Shown one piece after another: positions 15,953 to 25,142 of a stretch of 64,000 bases of DNA. The stretch is from Pseudonocardia sp. (GTDB taxonomy: Bacteria; Actinomycetota; Actinomycetes; Mycobacteriales; Pseudonocardiaceae): NCBI RefSeq assembly GCF_025465255.1, contig NZ_JAODNI010000092.1, positions 83,843 to 147,842 on the forward strand, in the 5' to 3' direction. The notes beneath the pieces were generated by a model. It saw nothing but the letters and a program-made list of their open reading frames with translations, was not told the origin of the DNA and did not search any database. The translations under genes were made by a program, and so were the position numbers. Every line of letters starts with the position of its first letter. Position 1 is the first letter of the stretch.

Positions 15953-18391
15953 GTGGTGGACGATTTCGGGGTGGACGATTTCGGGGTGGACCGGTTCGGC
16001 TCCGACGGGTCCGGGTCGCCCTCGCTGCGGCGCAGGTGCGCGCTCCCCGGGTGCGATGCGCTGGTCGAGGAGACGCCCGACCGGCCCGGGAAGATCTACT
16101 GCACCGCCGCGCACCGGGTGGCCGCGCGGCGTGAGCGACGGGCCGCGGCGCAGGCCGCCGGCGACGAGCGGCTGACCGAGACGCTGCCCTGGCTGCGCGA
16201 GACGCCGGAGGGGCCGCCCGTCCGGAGCAGAGCCGTGCCGGCGCGCGTCGCCGCACCCGGGCGGGAGGAGCCCGAACCGGAGCCCGGGGAGCTCCCGGGT
16301 GCGCGGTCGTCGTGGATGGCCGGGCTGGCGCGGCGGCGGCGCGCGATCGCGGTGCTGGGCGCGACGGCCGTGCTGGTCGGCGGCTACGCGCTGACCACCT
16401 CGTCCGCGTCCCCCGATCCCTCCCCGCCGACGGTGACGATGCCGGAGGGGACCACGGACGAGGAGTGGGCACGGCGGGCGCAGCTCGCGCTGGTCGCGGT
16501 CAACGAGCAGCTCGACACGATCGGCGAGACGGAGCAGGCCTGGAACTCGACGGCGGCCGCGCAGCAGGTCGGGACCGCCCCTTCCGCCGTCCGGCAGCTG
16601 CAGGAACGCAGGCGGGTGCTCGAGCAGCAGCGGGCGACGCTGCAGTCCCAGCTGGAGACCTACCGCGAGCTCGAGCGCACCTCGGACGAGCTCCGGCAGG
16701 CGGACAGCCGGCTCGACGAGATCCAGCGGCTGCTCGACGCCGCCCCCGCCCCGCCGTCGCGTTCCGCCGCCGACACCTCCTGGGCCACGGCCCTGTCCGA
16801 GCAGCGTGACCTGCGGGCCCGACACCGGGAAGCGGTGGCGAGCCAGGTGCAGAACCTGTCGGAGGGCGTGCGAACCGCCACCCGCAGTCCGCTGCCGAAC
16901 GACGCGGACCGCACCGACCGGGTGCGGGAGGAGGTGCTCCGGCTCGCGAGGAACCCCACGCCGAGTCCGACGCCGTCGCAGGGGGTGGACGAGCGGCCGC
17001 CGGTCGTGCAGGGCCGCGACCAGGACGAGAGCCGCCCGTCGGGCGAGGTCGGCACGAGCGGCCCGCCGGACCCGCGCGGGCCGGGGGACGACGCGGAGGA
17101 GACGCCGGAGCACGACCATTCCGGGGATGCCCGCGCGGTCGGCTCGGGACCTGATCGTGGCGGGCCGACCGGCGCTGTGTCGGGGACCGTCGACGGCGTC
17201 GGCGGGACGCTCGGGCTGAACGGCCAGCAGGGCGGCCGGCCGGACCAGGGCTCGGGAGACCGGAAGGACCAGGGCCGGGGGCAGCCGGGCGGTCAGGAGC
17301 GGCAGGGCTCCGGGCAGCAGCAGGGTTCCGGGCGGCAGGGTGCGCAGCGGGGTGGCGTAACGGGTGCGGTGTCGGACACCGTCGACGGCGTCGGCGGAAC
17401 CCTCGGTCTGGACGGCGGCCGGCAGGCGTCGGCGCAGGGCCGGGCATCCCAGCAGGATCGGCGCGGGGCGTCCGGACAGACCGGTCGGGCCGGGCAGGGC
17501 GCGGACCAGGGCGGCTCGGCACAGGCTCGCACCGAACGGGTCGAGGCCGTGCCGTCGCCGGGCCGCGTCGACCGAAGCAGCGGGGCCGACGCGTCCCGGC
17601 AGCGTGCCGAGCAGGGCGGAGGCGGCGCCCCGGCGCGCCGGTCCGTCGGGCAGCAGGATGCGGGGACCGGCGCCGACCCCCAAGCTCCGCGTCCCGTGGG
17701 CGGGGAAAGCTCCGGCATCGCCGGCGCCGTCGCCGGTCCGATGATCAACACGATGACCGGCGGGCTCGCGGCGCCGCAGATCGACGGGGCACTCCGGCTG
17801 GCGGACCGCGAGGCGGACCGGCAGATCCAGGAGCAGCTCCGGCAGCGCGGCGCCGCCGGGGCGTCGACCCGGGAGACCGGGCCGCAGGACTCCGGTTCGG
17901 ACGGTTCGGGGCGGTCCGGGGCGGACACCTCGCGCTCGACCGGGAGCTCGGGCTCCGCAGGCGCGGCGAGCGGGCAGGACTCCAGCGCGAGCGGCTCGGT
18001 GCGCAGCAGCGGCGCGTCCCGGAGCTCGGACGGCGCCCGTGCGAGCGGCAGCGGCAGCGATTCGAGCAGCAGCTCGAGGACCACCGGGTCCGGCGGCGGC
18101 TCGCCGACGGGCGCGACCCGGGCGGGCGGCACCTCGGACAGCGCGTCGGACAGCGGCTCGCGGACCACCACCCCGCGCAGCGAGAGCTCCGGCAGCGGAT
18201 CCAGCCGGTCCACGGGCGCCGGGGCCGGGCCGGGCGGCTCCTCGGGCTCCGGCACCACGGAGCGGAGCAGCAGTTCCTCGTCGGGCGGCTCGGGTACGGT
18301 CGCCGACAGCGCGAGCAGCGGCGGCGGGACCCCGTCCGAGCAGGAGGTGCGCGTCTACGCGGAGGCCCTGGCCGCGGACGTGTCGAGCTGA
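15953..18391 (+). CDS. Large Ser/Gly-rich single-span membrane protein with N-terminal zinc-finger-like motif
   Basis: 812 residues, not recognised as a named family. Residues 29-54 hold C-x4-C-x15-C-x3-H (RCALPGCDALVEE ... YCTAAH), a likely small zinc site of the type seen in replication-initiator-like zinc ribbons. One membrane span lies at about 130-148, then a helical, probably coiled-coil region (160-290, QLQERRRVLEQQRATLQ), then a long low-complexity tail rich in Gly, Gln, Ser and Arg. A 19-residue repeat TGAVS(G/D)TVDGVGGTLGL occurs at 406 and 470. GTG 15953 is the first start; GTG 15956 is equally possible. Topology suggests a cytoplasmic finger and an extracytoplasmic tail. Function unknown. 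Confidence 0.75.
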   Translation: MVDDFGVDDFGVDRFGSDGSGSPSLRRRCALPGCDALVEETPDRPGKIYCTAAHRVAARRERRAAAQAAGDERLTETLPWLRETPEGPPVRSRAVPARVAAPGREEPEPEPGELPGARSSWMAGLARRRRAIAVLGATAVLVGGYALTTSSASPDPSPPTVTMPEGTTDEEWARRAQLALVAVNEQLDTIGETEQAWNSTAAAQQVGTAPSAVRQLQERRRVLEQQRATLQSQLETYRELERTSDELRQADSRLDEIQRLLDAAPAPPSRSAADTSWATALSEQRDLRARHREAVASQVQNLSEGVRTATRSPLPNDADRTDRVREEVLRLARNPTPSPTPSQGVDERPPVVQGRDQDESRPSGEVGTSGPPDPRGPGDDAEETPEHDHSGDARAVGSGPDRGGPTGAVSGTVDGVGGTLGLNGQQGGRPDQGSGDRKDQGRGQPGGQERQGSGQQQGSGRQGAQRGGVTGAVSDTVDGVGGTLGLDGGRQASAQGRASQQDRRGASGQTGRAGQGADQGGSAQARTERVEAVPSPGRVDRSSGADASRQRAEQGGGGAPARRSVGQQDAGTGADPQAPRPVGGESSGIAGAVAGPMINTMTGGLAAPQIDGALRLADREADRQIQEQLRQRGAAGASTRETGPQDSGSDGSGRSGADTSRSTGSSGSAGAASGQDSSASGSVRSSGASRSSDGARASGSGSDSSSSSRTTGSGGGSPTGATRAGGTSDSASDSGSRTTTPRSESSGSGSSRSTGAGAGPGGSSGSGTTERSSSSSSGGSGTVADSASSGGGTPSEQEVRVYAEALAADVSS

Positions 18392-18506
18392 GGCGCTCCT
18401 CGGCGCCGGCCGCGGACGACGCCGCCCGGCACCGCCGAGCCTGATTCCGGAAGTCCTGCTCGGGGATCTCTCCGCGTGGCGACCGTGATCCCGGCGGCGA
18501 CGCAGG

Positions 18507-18512
18507 TACCGT
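18507..18512 (+). promoter_or_regulatory. -10 box TACCGT, leaderless gene
   Basis: Lies 7 nt upstream of GTG 18520. Confidence 0.5.
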
Positions 18513-18519
18513 GCCGGTC

Positions 18520-19347
18520 GTGACGGCAGCTCCCGTAGTCCCGACCAGCGAAGCGGCGATCGCCCTGCCCGACCACGTGCGCGTCGCGTTCGGGGTGAAG
18601 GACGTCGTGCCGCGGCCGGTGGTGTGGGCGGGTCAGCGCGCCTGGCACTGCGGGGACGTCCTGCTGCGCCCGGTCGCGGACAACGCGGTCGCCGCGTGGT
18701 CCGCCGGGGTCCTGGACAGCCTCGAGGTCGAGGCCGTGCGGCTCGCCCGCCCGGTCCGGTCCTCGGACGGCCGCTGGGTCGTCGCCGGCTGGGCCGGATC
18801 CCGCAACCTGGCGGGCTCCTCCGAACCGCGCCACGACGACGTCATCTCCGCCTCACTGCGCCTGCACGCCGCCACCTCCACCGTGCTGCGTCCCCGCCTC
18901 CTCGACGACCGCGACGACCTGCTGTCCCGCTCCGCCGCCGCCGCCTTCGGGGAGCGTCGCCTCGTGCTGGACCCGGGGACCGGCGGGGAGCTGTTCGAGC
19001 AGCTCGCGGCCCACCGCCGTCCGGTCAGGCTCTCCCCGCAGGTGGTGCACGGCGAGCTGTTCGGTGCCGTGCTCTTCGACGTCGACGGCGTGCCCGCGGT
19101 GCTCGATCTCGTCCCGTTCTGGCGCCCGGCCGAGTGGGCGGCGGCGGTCGTCGCCGTCGACGCCGTGGCGTGGGGCGGTGCGGACGAGGGCCTGCTGGAC
19201 CGGTGGTCGCACCTCGACGAGTGGCCCCAGGCGCTGCTGCGCGCCGTCCTGTACCGGCTGGCCCTGCACGCCCAGCACCCCGACGCCTCCGCCCGGAGCC
19301 TCCCCGGCCTCGAGCGCGCCTCGGGCCTGGTCGCCGCCCGCCTCTGA
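18520..19347 (+). CDS. TIGR02569 family protein (Rv3205c-like)
   Basis: 275 residues. Conserved segments HVRVAFGV, WHCGDVLLRPV, DGRWVVAGWAGSR, VHGELFGAVLF and VLDLVPFWRPAEWAAA match the actinobacterial TIGR02569 family, which has a distant aminoglycoside-phosphotransferase-like pattern (HGD-like HGE and a downstream Asp). Activity unproven. GTG 18520 follows TACCGT by 7 nt, hence leaderless; GTG 18511 is the longer alternative. In M. tuberculosis the homologue is next to moeB1/moeZ (from memory); here the long Ser/Gly-rich gene lies between. Confidence 0.85.
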   Translation: MTAAPVVPTSEAAIALPDHVRVAFGVKDVVPRPVVWAGQRAWHCGDVLLRPVADNAVAAWSAGVLDSLEVEAVRLARPVRSSDGRWVVAGWAGSRNLAGSSEPRHDDVISASLRLHAATSTVLRPRLLDDRDDLLSRSAAAAFGERRLVLDPGTGGELFEQLAAHRRPVRLSPQVVHGELFGAVLFDVDGVPAVLDLVPFWRPAEWAAAVVAVDAVAWGGADEGLLDRWSHLDEWPQALLRAVLYRLALHAQHPDASARSLPGLERASGLVAARL

Positions 19348-19349
19348 CA

Positions 19350-19438
19350 CCCGGAAGCCGCGTCATGGAGCCATGGCGCGGCCGGGCGGCCCCGAAATTC
19401 GCGTTGCGGCTCCACAACGCGGGCGTGGCTTCACGGGG
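19350..19438. repeat. Intergenic imperfect palindrome, element type 1
   Basis: About 89 bp that folds on itself. The left arm has GAAGCCgCG..TGGAGCC..CGCG and the right arm is its near reverse complement (CGCG..GGCTCCAcaaCGCG..GTGGCTTC). It begins 3 bp after the TIGR02569 stop. This could be the gene's terminator or a mobile palindromic repeat. Confidence 0.6.
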
Positions 19439-19469
19439 CCGGTCCTGGCTCGGTGATCTCACGCTGCAC

Positions 19470-19484
19470 CTCACCGCACGTGAG
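19470..19484. promoter_or_regulatory. Inverted repeat CTCAC-N5-GTGAG before narK
   Basis: Perfect 5-5-5 inverted repeat 101 bp before narK, adjacent to a second GTGA-N2-TCAC repeat (19453-19462). Candidate operator for nitrate/nitrite control. It does not show the GTnAC/GAAAC layout of a classical GlnR box. Confidence 0.35.
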
Positions 19485-19585
19485 GACCGCTTTGCGTCGG
19501 CGTCACACGGGGCCACGGCGGGGTAATGAGTCCTTCCTACGGTCTGCGCATTCCCTCGGATGCGACAGACCCACTGGAGGACGGC

Positions 19586-21001
19586 GTGACAGCCACCGCA
19601 GAAGGCTCGACGGACACGACGGGCGGTGACGAGACCGGCACCGTGAACCGTGGCCTCGTGCAGGGTCGCTGGATCGGGCACTGGGAGCCGGAGGACCCCG
19701 GCTTCTGGGAGCGCACCGGTAAGAAGATCGCCAACCGCAACCTGTGGGCGTCGATCCTCGTCGAGCACGTCGGTTTCTCCGTCTGGACCCTCTGGTCGGT
19801 CTTCGTCGTGTTCATGGGCCCGGAGTACGGCGTCGACGCGGCCGGCAAGTTCTTCCTCGGTGCGACGGCCACGCTCGTCGGCGCGATCCTGCGGGTGCCC
19901 TACACCTTCGCGGTCGCCCGCTTCGGCGGCCGGAACTGGACGGTCGTCAGCGCGCTGCTGCTGCTGATCCCCACGATCGCCGCGGCGTTCGTCCTGCAGC
20001 CCGGGACGCCCTACGCCGTCTTCGTGGTCATGGCCGCGCTCGCCGGCTTCGGCGGCGGCAACTTCGCGTCGTCGATGACCAACATCAACGCCTTCTTCCC
20101 CGAGGGCCGCAAGGGGACCGCGCTGGGCCTCAACGCCGGCGGCGGCAACCTCGGTGTCGCACTCATCCAGCTCCTCGCGCTGCTGACCATCGCGACCGCG
20201 GGCGCCGGACAGCCGAAGATCCTGTTGATGATCTACATCCCGCTGATCGTGGTCTGTGCGGTGGTGGCGGCGTTCTCCATGGAGAATCTCTCCAGCGTCA
20301 GCAACGACAAGGGCGCCATGAAGCTCGCCCTGCGCGAGAAGGACACCGGAATCATGTCCTTCCTCTACATCGGCACCTTCGGGTCGTCCATCGGCTACAG
20401 CTTCGCCTTCGGGCTCGTGCTGCAGACCCAGTTCGGCCGCACCCCACTGCAGGCCGCGGCGGTCACCTTCATCGGCCCGCTGCTCGGCTCGTTCATCCGC
20501 CCGCTCGGCGGCTACCTCGCGGACCGCCTCGGCGGCGCCCGGGTCAGCCAGTGGAACTTCGTCCTGATGGCCGTCGCCGCGCTCGTCTGCATCCTCGCGT
20601 CGGGGGCGGACTCGCTGGCCCTGTTCACGCTCGGCTTCATCCTGCTGTTCGTGTTCTCGGGCATCGGGAACGGCTCGACCTACAAGATGATCCCGGCGAT
20701 CTTCCGCCGCCAGGCGCTGGGCCGGATCGCGGCCGGGGCGGCCGAGGGCCCGACCATGCTGCATGCCCGCCGCGTCTCCGGTGCCGCGATCGGCCTGATC
20801 TCGGCGGTGGGTGCCCTGGGCGGCCTGGCGATCAACCTGGCCTTCCGCCAGTCGTTCGCGGCGACGAAGAGCGGGGTCCCGGCCTTCTGGGCCTTCCTCG
20901 CCTTCTACCTGGTCTGCGCCGTCGTCACCTACCGGGTGTACGCGAAGCAGAAGGCCACGGTCCGGGCCGCTCCGGACCGGTCCGCGCTCGCCCGCGTCTG
21001 A
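19586..21001 (+). CDS. narK: Nitrate/nitrite MFS transporter NarK
   Basis: 471 residues, about 12 membrane segments. Signatures of the nitrate/nitrite porter family: GFGGGNFASSMTNINAFFP (Gly-rich nitrate motif) and a second Gly-rich stretch, GIGNGSTYKMIP. A long hydrophilic N-terminus contains RWIGHWEPEDPGFWE, common in actinobacterial NarK proteins. It imports nitrate or exports/imports nitrite across the membrane. GTG 19586 is chosen because TGGAGG lies 6 nt upstream; an earlier GTG/ATG frame extension lacks a site. First gene of narK-nirB-nirD. Confidence 0.93.
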   Translation: MTATAEGSTDTTGGDETGTVNRGLVQGRWIGHWEPEDPGFWERTGKKIANRNLWASILVEHVGFSVWTLWSVFVVFMGPEYGVDAAGKFFLGATATLVGAILRVPYTFAVARFGGRNWTVVSALLLLIPTIAAAFVLQPGTPYAVFVVMAALAGFGGGNFASSMTNINAFFPEGRKGTALGLNAGGGNLGVALIQLLALLTIATAGAGQPKILLMIYIPLIVVCAVVAAFSMENLSSVSNDKGAMKLALREKDTGIMSFLYIGTFGSSIGYSFAFGLVLQTQFGRTPLQAAAVTFIGPLLGSFIRPLGGYLADRLGGARVSQWNFVLMAVAALVCILASGADSLALFTLGFILLFVFSGIGNGSTYKMIPAIFRRQALGRIAAGAAEGPTMLHARRVSGAAIGLISAVGALGGLAINLAFRQSFAATKSGVPAFWAFLAFYLVCAVVTYRVYAKQKATVRAAPDRSALARV

Positions 21002-21056
21002 CCGGCACGACCAGAACACGAACGACCCCCGCGAGGCGGGGGCGAGGAGGTACGGC

Positions 21057-23591
21057 ATGGCCCGGCACCTGGTGGTCGTCGGCAACGGGATGGTCGGGCA
21101 CCGGTTGGTGTCCGCGCTGCGCGAGCGGGACACCGCGGGCGCGTGGCGGATCACGGTGCTCGGTGAGGAGGGCCGCCCGGCGTACGACCGGGTGGGGCTC
21201 TCCACGTACGTCGACGGCAGCTCCGAGGAGGACCTGCGCCTCCCCGAGCTCGACGACCGGGTCGAGCTCCGGCTCGGGGATCCCGTCGTCACCCTCGACC
21301 GCGGCGCCCGGCGGGTCGTCACCGCGTCCGGCGCCGAGCTGACCTACGACGCCCTGGTCCTGGCCACGGGATCGGTCCCGTTCGTGCCGCCGGTGCCGGG
21401 CAGGGACCTCCCGAACTGCTTCGTCTACCGCACGCTCGACGACCTCGACGCGATCAAGGCGGCGGCCGCGGCGGCCGTCGCGCGACCCGGCCCCGGCCGT
21501 CGTTCCGCGGTCGTCGTCGGCGGCGGGCTGCTCGGCCTGGAGGCCGCCCGCGCGATGCGGCTGCTCGGGCTGTCCCCGCAGGTCGTCGAGATCGCGCCGC
21601 GGCTGATGCCCGTCCAGGTCGACGAGGGCGGCGGTGCCCTGCTGCGGAACCTCGTCGAGCGCCAGGACATGGCGGTGCGCTGCGGCGTCGCGGTCTCGGC
21701 GGTCTCGGAAGATCGCGGCAGGCTCGTCGCCACGCTCTCGGACGGCATCGAGCTGGACGCGGACCTGGTCGTCTTCTCCGCCGGCATCCGGGCCGCGGAC
21801 TCGCTCGCCCGCAGCTCGGGCCTCCCCGTCGGGGAACGCGGCGGCGTGCTGGTCGACGCGGCGTGCCGCACCCCCGACGGATGCGTCTGGGCGATCGGCG
21901 AGTGCGCCGCGCTCGAGGGCCGCACGTACGGCCTGGTGGCGCCCGGGTACGCGATGGCGGAGGTCGTCGCGGACCGGCTGCTCGGCGGGTCGGGCAGCAT
22001 GCAGCCCGCGGAGCTGGACATGTCCACCAAGCTCAAGCTGCTCGGCGTCGACGTCGCGAGCTTCGGGGACGCGCACGCGGCCACCGACGGCGCGCTCGAG
22101 GTCGTCGTGAACGACCCGGTCGCCGGCACCTACTCCAAGATCGTGGTCTCCGACGACGCGCGCACCCTGCTCGGCGGCGTGCTCGTCGGGGACGCCTCGA
22201 AGTACGCGACCCTGCGCCCGCTCGTCGGCTCCGCGCTGCCCGCGGACCCCGTCGCGATGATCGCGCCCGGCGGCGTCGAGCTCGGCGCGGACGCCCTCCC
22301 GGACTCCGCACAGATCTGCTCCTGCAACGCGGTCACCAAGGGCGCGCTCAAGGCCGCGATCGACGACGGCGCCCACGACGTCCCGGCGCTGAAGTCCTGC
22401 ACCCGGGCCGGCACCAGCTGCGGGTCCTGCATCCCGATGCTGAAGACCCTGCTGCTCGGCGCGGGCGTCGAGGTGTCGAAGGCGGTCTGCGAGCATTTCG
22501 CGTACTCCCGCGCGGAGCTGTTCCAGATCATCGCCGGCGCCGGGATCCGGACGTTCTCCGAGCTCGTCGAGAGCCACGGGACCGGGCGCGGCTGCGACCT
22601 CTGCAAGCCGGTCGTCGCTTCGATCCTGGCGTCGCTCGGCAACGGGCACGTCCTGGAGGGGGAGCAGGCCGCGCTGCAGGACACCAACGACCACTTCCTC
22701 GCGAACCTGCAGCGCAACGGCACCTACTCGGTCGTCCCGCGCATCCCGGGCGGGGAGATCACGCCGGACGGGCTGATCGTGATCGGCGAGGTCGCCCGGG
22801 ACTTCGGGCTCTACACCAAGATCACCGGCGGCCAGCGGATCGACATGTTCGGCGCCCGCGTCGAGCAGCTGCCGCAGATCTGGAAGCGCCTGGTGGATGC
22901 CGGGTTCGAGTCCGGGCACGCCTACGGCAAGTCCCTGCGCACGGTGAAGTCGTGCGTCGGCTCGTCCTGGTGCCGGTACGGCGTGCAGGACTCGGTGGGC
23001 ATGGCCGTGCTGCTGGAGCTGCGGTATCGGGGGCTGCGCAGCCCGCACAAGTTCAAGTCCGGTGTCTCGGGCTGTGCGCGCGAGTGCGCCGAGGCCCGGA
23101 GCAAGGACTTCGGCGTCATCGCCACGGAGAAGGGCTGGAACCTCTACGTGGGCGGCAACGGCGGCGCGAACCCGCGGCACGCGGACCTGATCGTGCAGGA
23201 CGTGGACTCCGAGCAGCTCGTCAGGATCATCGACCGGTTCCTGATGTTCTACATCCGTACCGCGGACCGGCTGCAGCGCACCGCCGCCTGGCTCGACGCC
23301 CTGGAGGGCGGACTGGACCACCTGCGCGAGGTGGTCGTGGACGACTCCCTCGGCATCTGCGCGGACCTGGAGGCGGCGATGGCGACACACGTCGAGAACT
23401 ACGCGGACGAGTGGCGGGGGGTGCTGGAGGACCCGGCGAAGCTCGAACGCTACGTCTCCTTCGTCAACGCGCCGGAGACGCCGGACCCGACGATCAGCTT
23501 CATCACGGAGCGGGGACAGCCGATCCCCGCCCGGCGGGAAGGCGATCCGGTGCTGGTCGGGATGCCTGCGATGAACGGGGTCTCCCGATGA
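21057..23591 (+). CDS. nirB: NAD(P)H nitrite reductase large subunit
   Basis: 844 residues, the usual NirB length. Reduces nitrite to ammonium in the cytoplasm using six electrons from NAD(P)H. Domains in order: FAD/NAD(P) pyridine-nucleotide reductase (GNGMVGHR; VVGGGLLGLEAA), BFD-type [2Fe-2S] domain (CSCNAVTKG ... CTRAGTSCGSC), ferredoxin-like half domain, then the siroheme/[4Fe-4S] module with cysteines in VKSCVGSSWCRYG and SGCARECAEA. ATG 21057 follows GAGGAGG. Overlaps nirD by ATGA. Siroheme is probably supplied with the help of the downstream chelatase. Confidence 0.96.
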   Translation: MARHLVVVGNGMVGHRLVSALRERDTAGAWRITVLGEEGRPAYDRVGLSTYVDGSSEEDLRLPELDDRVELRLGDPVVTLDRGARRVVTASGAELTYDALVLATGSVPFVPPVPGRDLPNCFVYRTLDDLDAIKAAAAAAVARPGPGRRSAVVVGGGLLGLEAARAMRLLGLSPQVVEIAPRLMPVQVDEGGGALLRNLVERQDMAVRCGVAVSAVSEDRGRLVATLSDGIELDADLVVFSAGIRAADSLARSSGLPVGERGGVLVDAACRTPDGCVWAIGECAALEGRTYGLVAPGYAMAEVVADRLLGGSGSMQPAELDMSTKLKLLGVDVASFGDAHAATDGALEVVVNDPVAGTYSKIVVSDDARTLLGGVLVGDASKYATLRPLVGSALPADPVAMIAPGGVELGADALPDSAQICSCNAVTKGALKAAIDDGAHDVPALKSCTRAGTSCGSCIPMLKTLLLGAGVEVSKAVCEHFAYSRAELFQIIAGAGIRTFSELVESHGTGRGCDLCKPVVASILASLGNGHVLEGEQAALQDTNDHFLANLQRNGTYSVVPRIPGGEITPDGLIVIGEVARDFGLYTKITGGQRIDMFGARVEQLPQIWKRLVDAGFESGHAYGKSLRTVKSCVGSSWCRYGVQDSVGMAVLLELRYRGLRSPHKFKSGVSGCARECAEARSKDFGVIATEKGWNLYVGGNGGANPRHADLIVQDVDSEQLVRIIDRFLMFYIRTADRLQRTAAWLDALEGGLDHLREVVVDDSLGICADLEAAMATHVENYADEWRGVLEDPAKLERYVSFVNAPETPDPTISFITERGQPIPARREGDPVLVGMPAMNGVSR

Positions 23592-23932
23592 CCGCTGTCG
23601 AGACCGGCCTGCGCTGGGAGACCGTCTGCCTGCTGGAGCGGCTGCAGCCGGAGCGGGGCGCCGCCGCGCTGGTCGAGGGCCGGCAGGTCGCCGTCTTCCG
23701 CCTGCACGACGACTCGGTGCACGCGATCGGCAACATCGACCCGTTCTCCGGCGCCGCCGTCCTCTCCCGCGGGATCGTCGGGGACAAGGGCGGCGTGCCC
23801 GTCGTCGCGTCGCCGGTCTACAAGCAGGCGTTCAGCCTGCTCGACGGCCACTGCCTCGACGAGCCGGACGTGGCCGTGGCCGTCTACGCCGTCCGCGTCG
23901 ACGATCACCGTGTTCAGATCGGGTTACCGTGA
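23588..23932 (+). CDS. nirD: Nitrite reductase small subunit
   Basis: 114 residues, Rieske-like fold of the NirD family (VAVFRLHDDSVHAIGNIDPFSGAAVLSRGIVGD ... CLDEPD). As in other NirD proteins the full set of Rieske Cys/His ligands is absent, so it is structural rather than redox-active. ATG overlaps the nirB stop (ATGA), ensuring stoichiometric synthesis. Confidence 0.95.
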   Translation: MTAVETGLRWETVCLLERLQPERGAAALVEGRQVAVFRLHDDSVHAIGNIDPFSGAAVLSRGIVGDKGGVPVVASPVYKQAFSLLDGHCLDEPDVAVAVYAVRVDDHRVQIGLP

Positions 23933-23978
23933 GGGCGGTTACGCGGTGGACCCCGGCGCCAGCGCGGACAATGGTGCG

Positions 23979-25142
23979 ATGACCGCTGCCACCACCGAGC
24001 CGGCGCCCGTCCCTTCGCTCGCGGGCTTCACCGTCGGCGTCACCGCCGCGCGCCGGGCCGAGGAGCTGGGCACGATGCTCGAGCGCCGCGGCGCGTGCGT
24101 CCAGCACGGCCCCGCCATCCGCATCGTGCCGCTGGCGGACGACGCGGACCTGCTCGACCGCACCCGTGCGCTGGTCGCGAACCCGCCGGACGTCACGGTC
24201 GCGACGACCGGGATCGGCTTCCGCGGCTGGGTCGAGGCGGCCGACGGCTGGGGCATCGGCGAGGCTTTGCTCGCCGCGCTCGGCAAGGGCGAGCTGCTCG
24301 CCCGCGGGCCCAAGGCGCGCGGGGCGATCCGGGCGTCCGGGCTGACGGAGAAGTGGTCGCCGCCGTCCGAGTCGTCCGCGGAGGTGCTGGAGTACCTGCT
24401 GGAGGAAGGAGTCGACGGCCTGCGGATCGCGATGCAGCTGCACGGCGAGCCGCTCCCGGACGTCGTCGAGGCCCTCGAGCTGGCCGGCGCCGAGGTCGTC
24501 CAGGTGCCGGTCTACCGCTGGGTGCCGCCCGCGGACCTCGGCCCGATGGACAGGCTGACGGACTCCGTCCTGGCCGGCGGCGTCGACATGCTGGCCTTCA
24601 CGAGCGCGCCCGCCGCCGCGAGCCTGCTCGCGCGCGCCGCCGAACGCGGGGTGAAGGACGAGCTCGTCGAGGCGATGCGCGGGCCCGTCCTGGCGTTGTG
24701 CGTCGGCCCGGTGACGGCGGCGCCGCTGGAGGCCGTGGACATCCCGACCCTGCAGCCCGCCCGCTCACGGCTCGGCGCGATGGTCCGGACGCTGGAGGCC
24801 GAGGCGCCGACCCGGGCGCGCCGGCTGCCGGTCGCCGGGCACTGGCTGGAGCTGCGCGGCCACGCCGTCCTGGTCGACGGCGAGCTGCGCAGCGTGCCGC
24901 CCACCGGCATGTCGATGCTGCGCGTCCTCGCCCGCCGGGCCGGCCGGGTCGTGACCCGCGCGGAGCTGCTCCGGGCGCTGCCCGGCGGTGGCGACGACGA
25001 GCACGCGGTCGAGACGGCGATGACCCGGCTGAGGTCATCGCTCGGCACCCCGAAGCTGGTCCAGACCGTGGTCAAGCGCGGCTACCGACTCGCCCTGGAC
25101 CCCGGGGCGGGGCCCGCACCGACCGGTGGTCACTGTGTCTGA
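23979..25142 (+). CDS. nnaR: HemD-like transcriptional regulator of nitrite assimilation (NnaR type)
   Basis: 387 residues. An N-terminal uroporphyrinogen-III synthase-like domain (about 10-270) is fused to a C-terminal winged-helix of response-regulator type (about 280-375; MSMLRVLARRAGRVVTRAELLRALPG ... AMTRLRSSLGTPKLVQTVVKRGYRL). This fusion is the architecture of NnaR, the nitrate/nitrite assimilation activator described in Streptomyces and mycobacteria, so regulation is more likely than siroheme synthesis. ATG 23979 follows GACAAT by 6 nt, suggesting a leaderless mRNA and its own promoter just after nirD. Overlaps cbiX. Confidence 0.88.
   Translation: MTAATTEPAPVPSLAGFTVGVTAARRAEELGTMLERRGACVQHGPAIRIVPLADDADLLDRTRALVANPPDVTVATTGIGFRGWVEAADGWGIGEALLAALGKGELLARGPKARGAIRASGLTEKWSPPSESSAEVLEYLLEEGVDGLRIAMQLHGEPLPDVVEALELAGAEVVQVPVYRWVPPADLGPMDRLTDSVLAGGVDMLAFTSAPAAASLLARAAERGVKDELVEAMRGPVLALCVGPVTAAPLEAVDIPTLQPARSRLGAMVRTLEAEAPTRARRLPVAGHWLELRGHAVLVDGELRSVPPTGMSMLRVLARRAGRVVTRAELLRALPGGGDDEHAVETAMTRLRSSLGTPKLVQTVVKRGYRLALDPGAGPAPTGGHCV

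Noticed and set aside
19440..19585. GlnR box upstream of narK
   Set aside because: No paired GTnAC/GAAAC half-sites at the required spacing; only CTCAC/GTGAG repeats are present.
23979..25142. Simple uroporphyrinogen-III synthase (hemD)
   Set aside because: A complete winged-helix DNA-binding domain at the C-terminus and the nirBD neighbourhood fit a NnaR-type regulator better.
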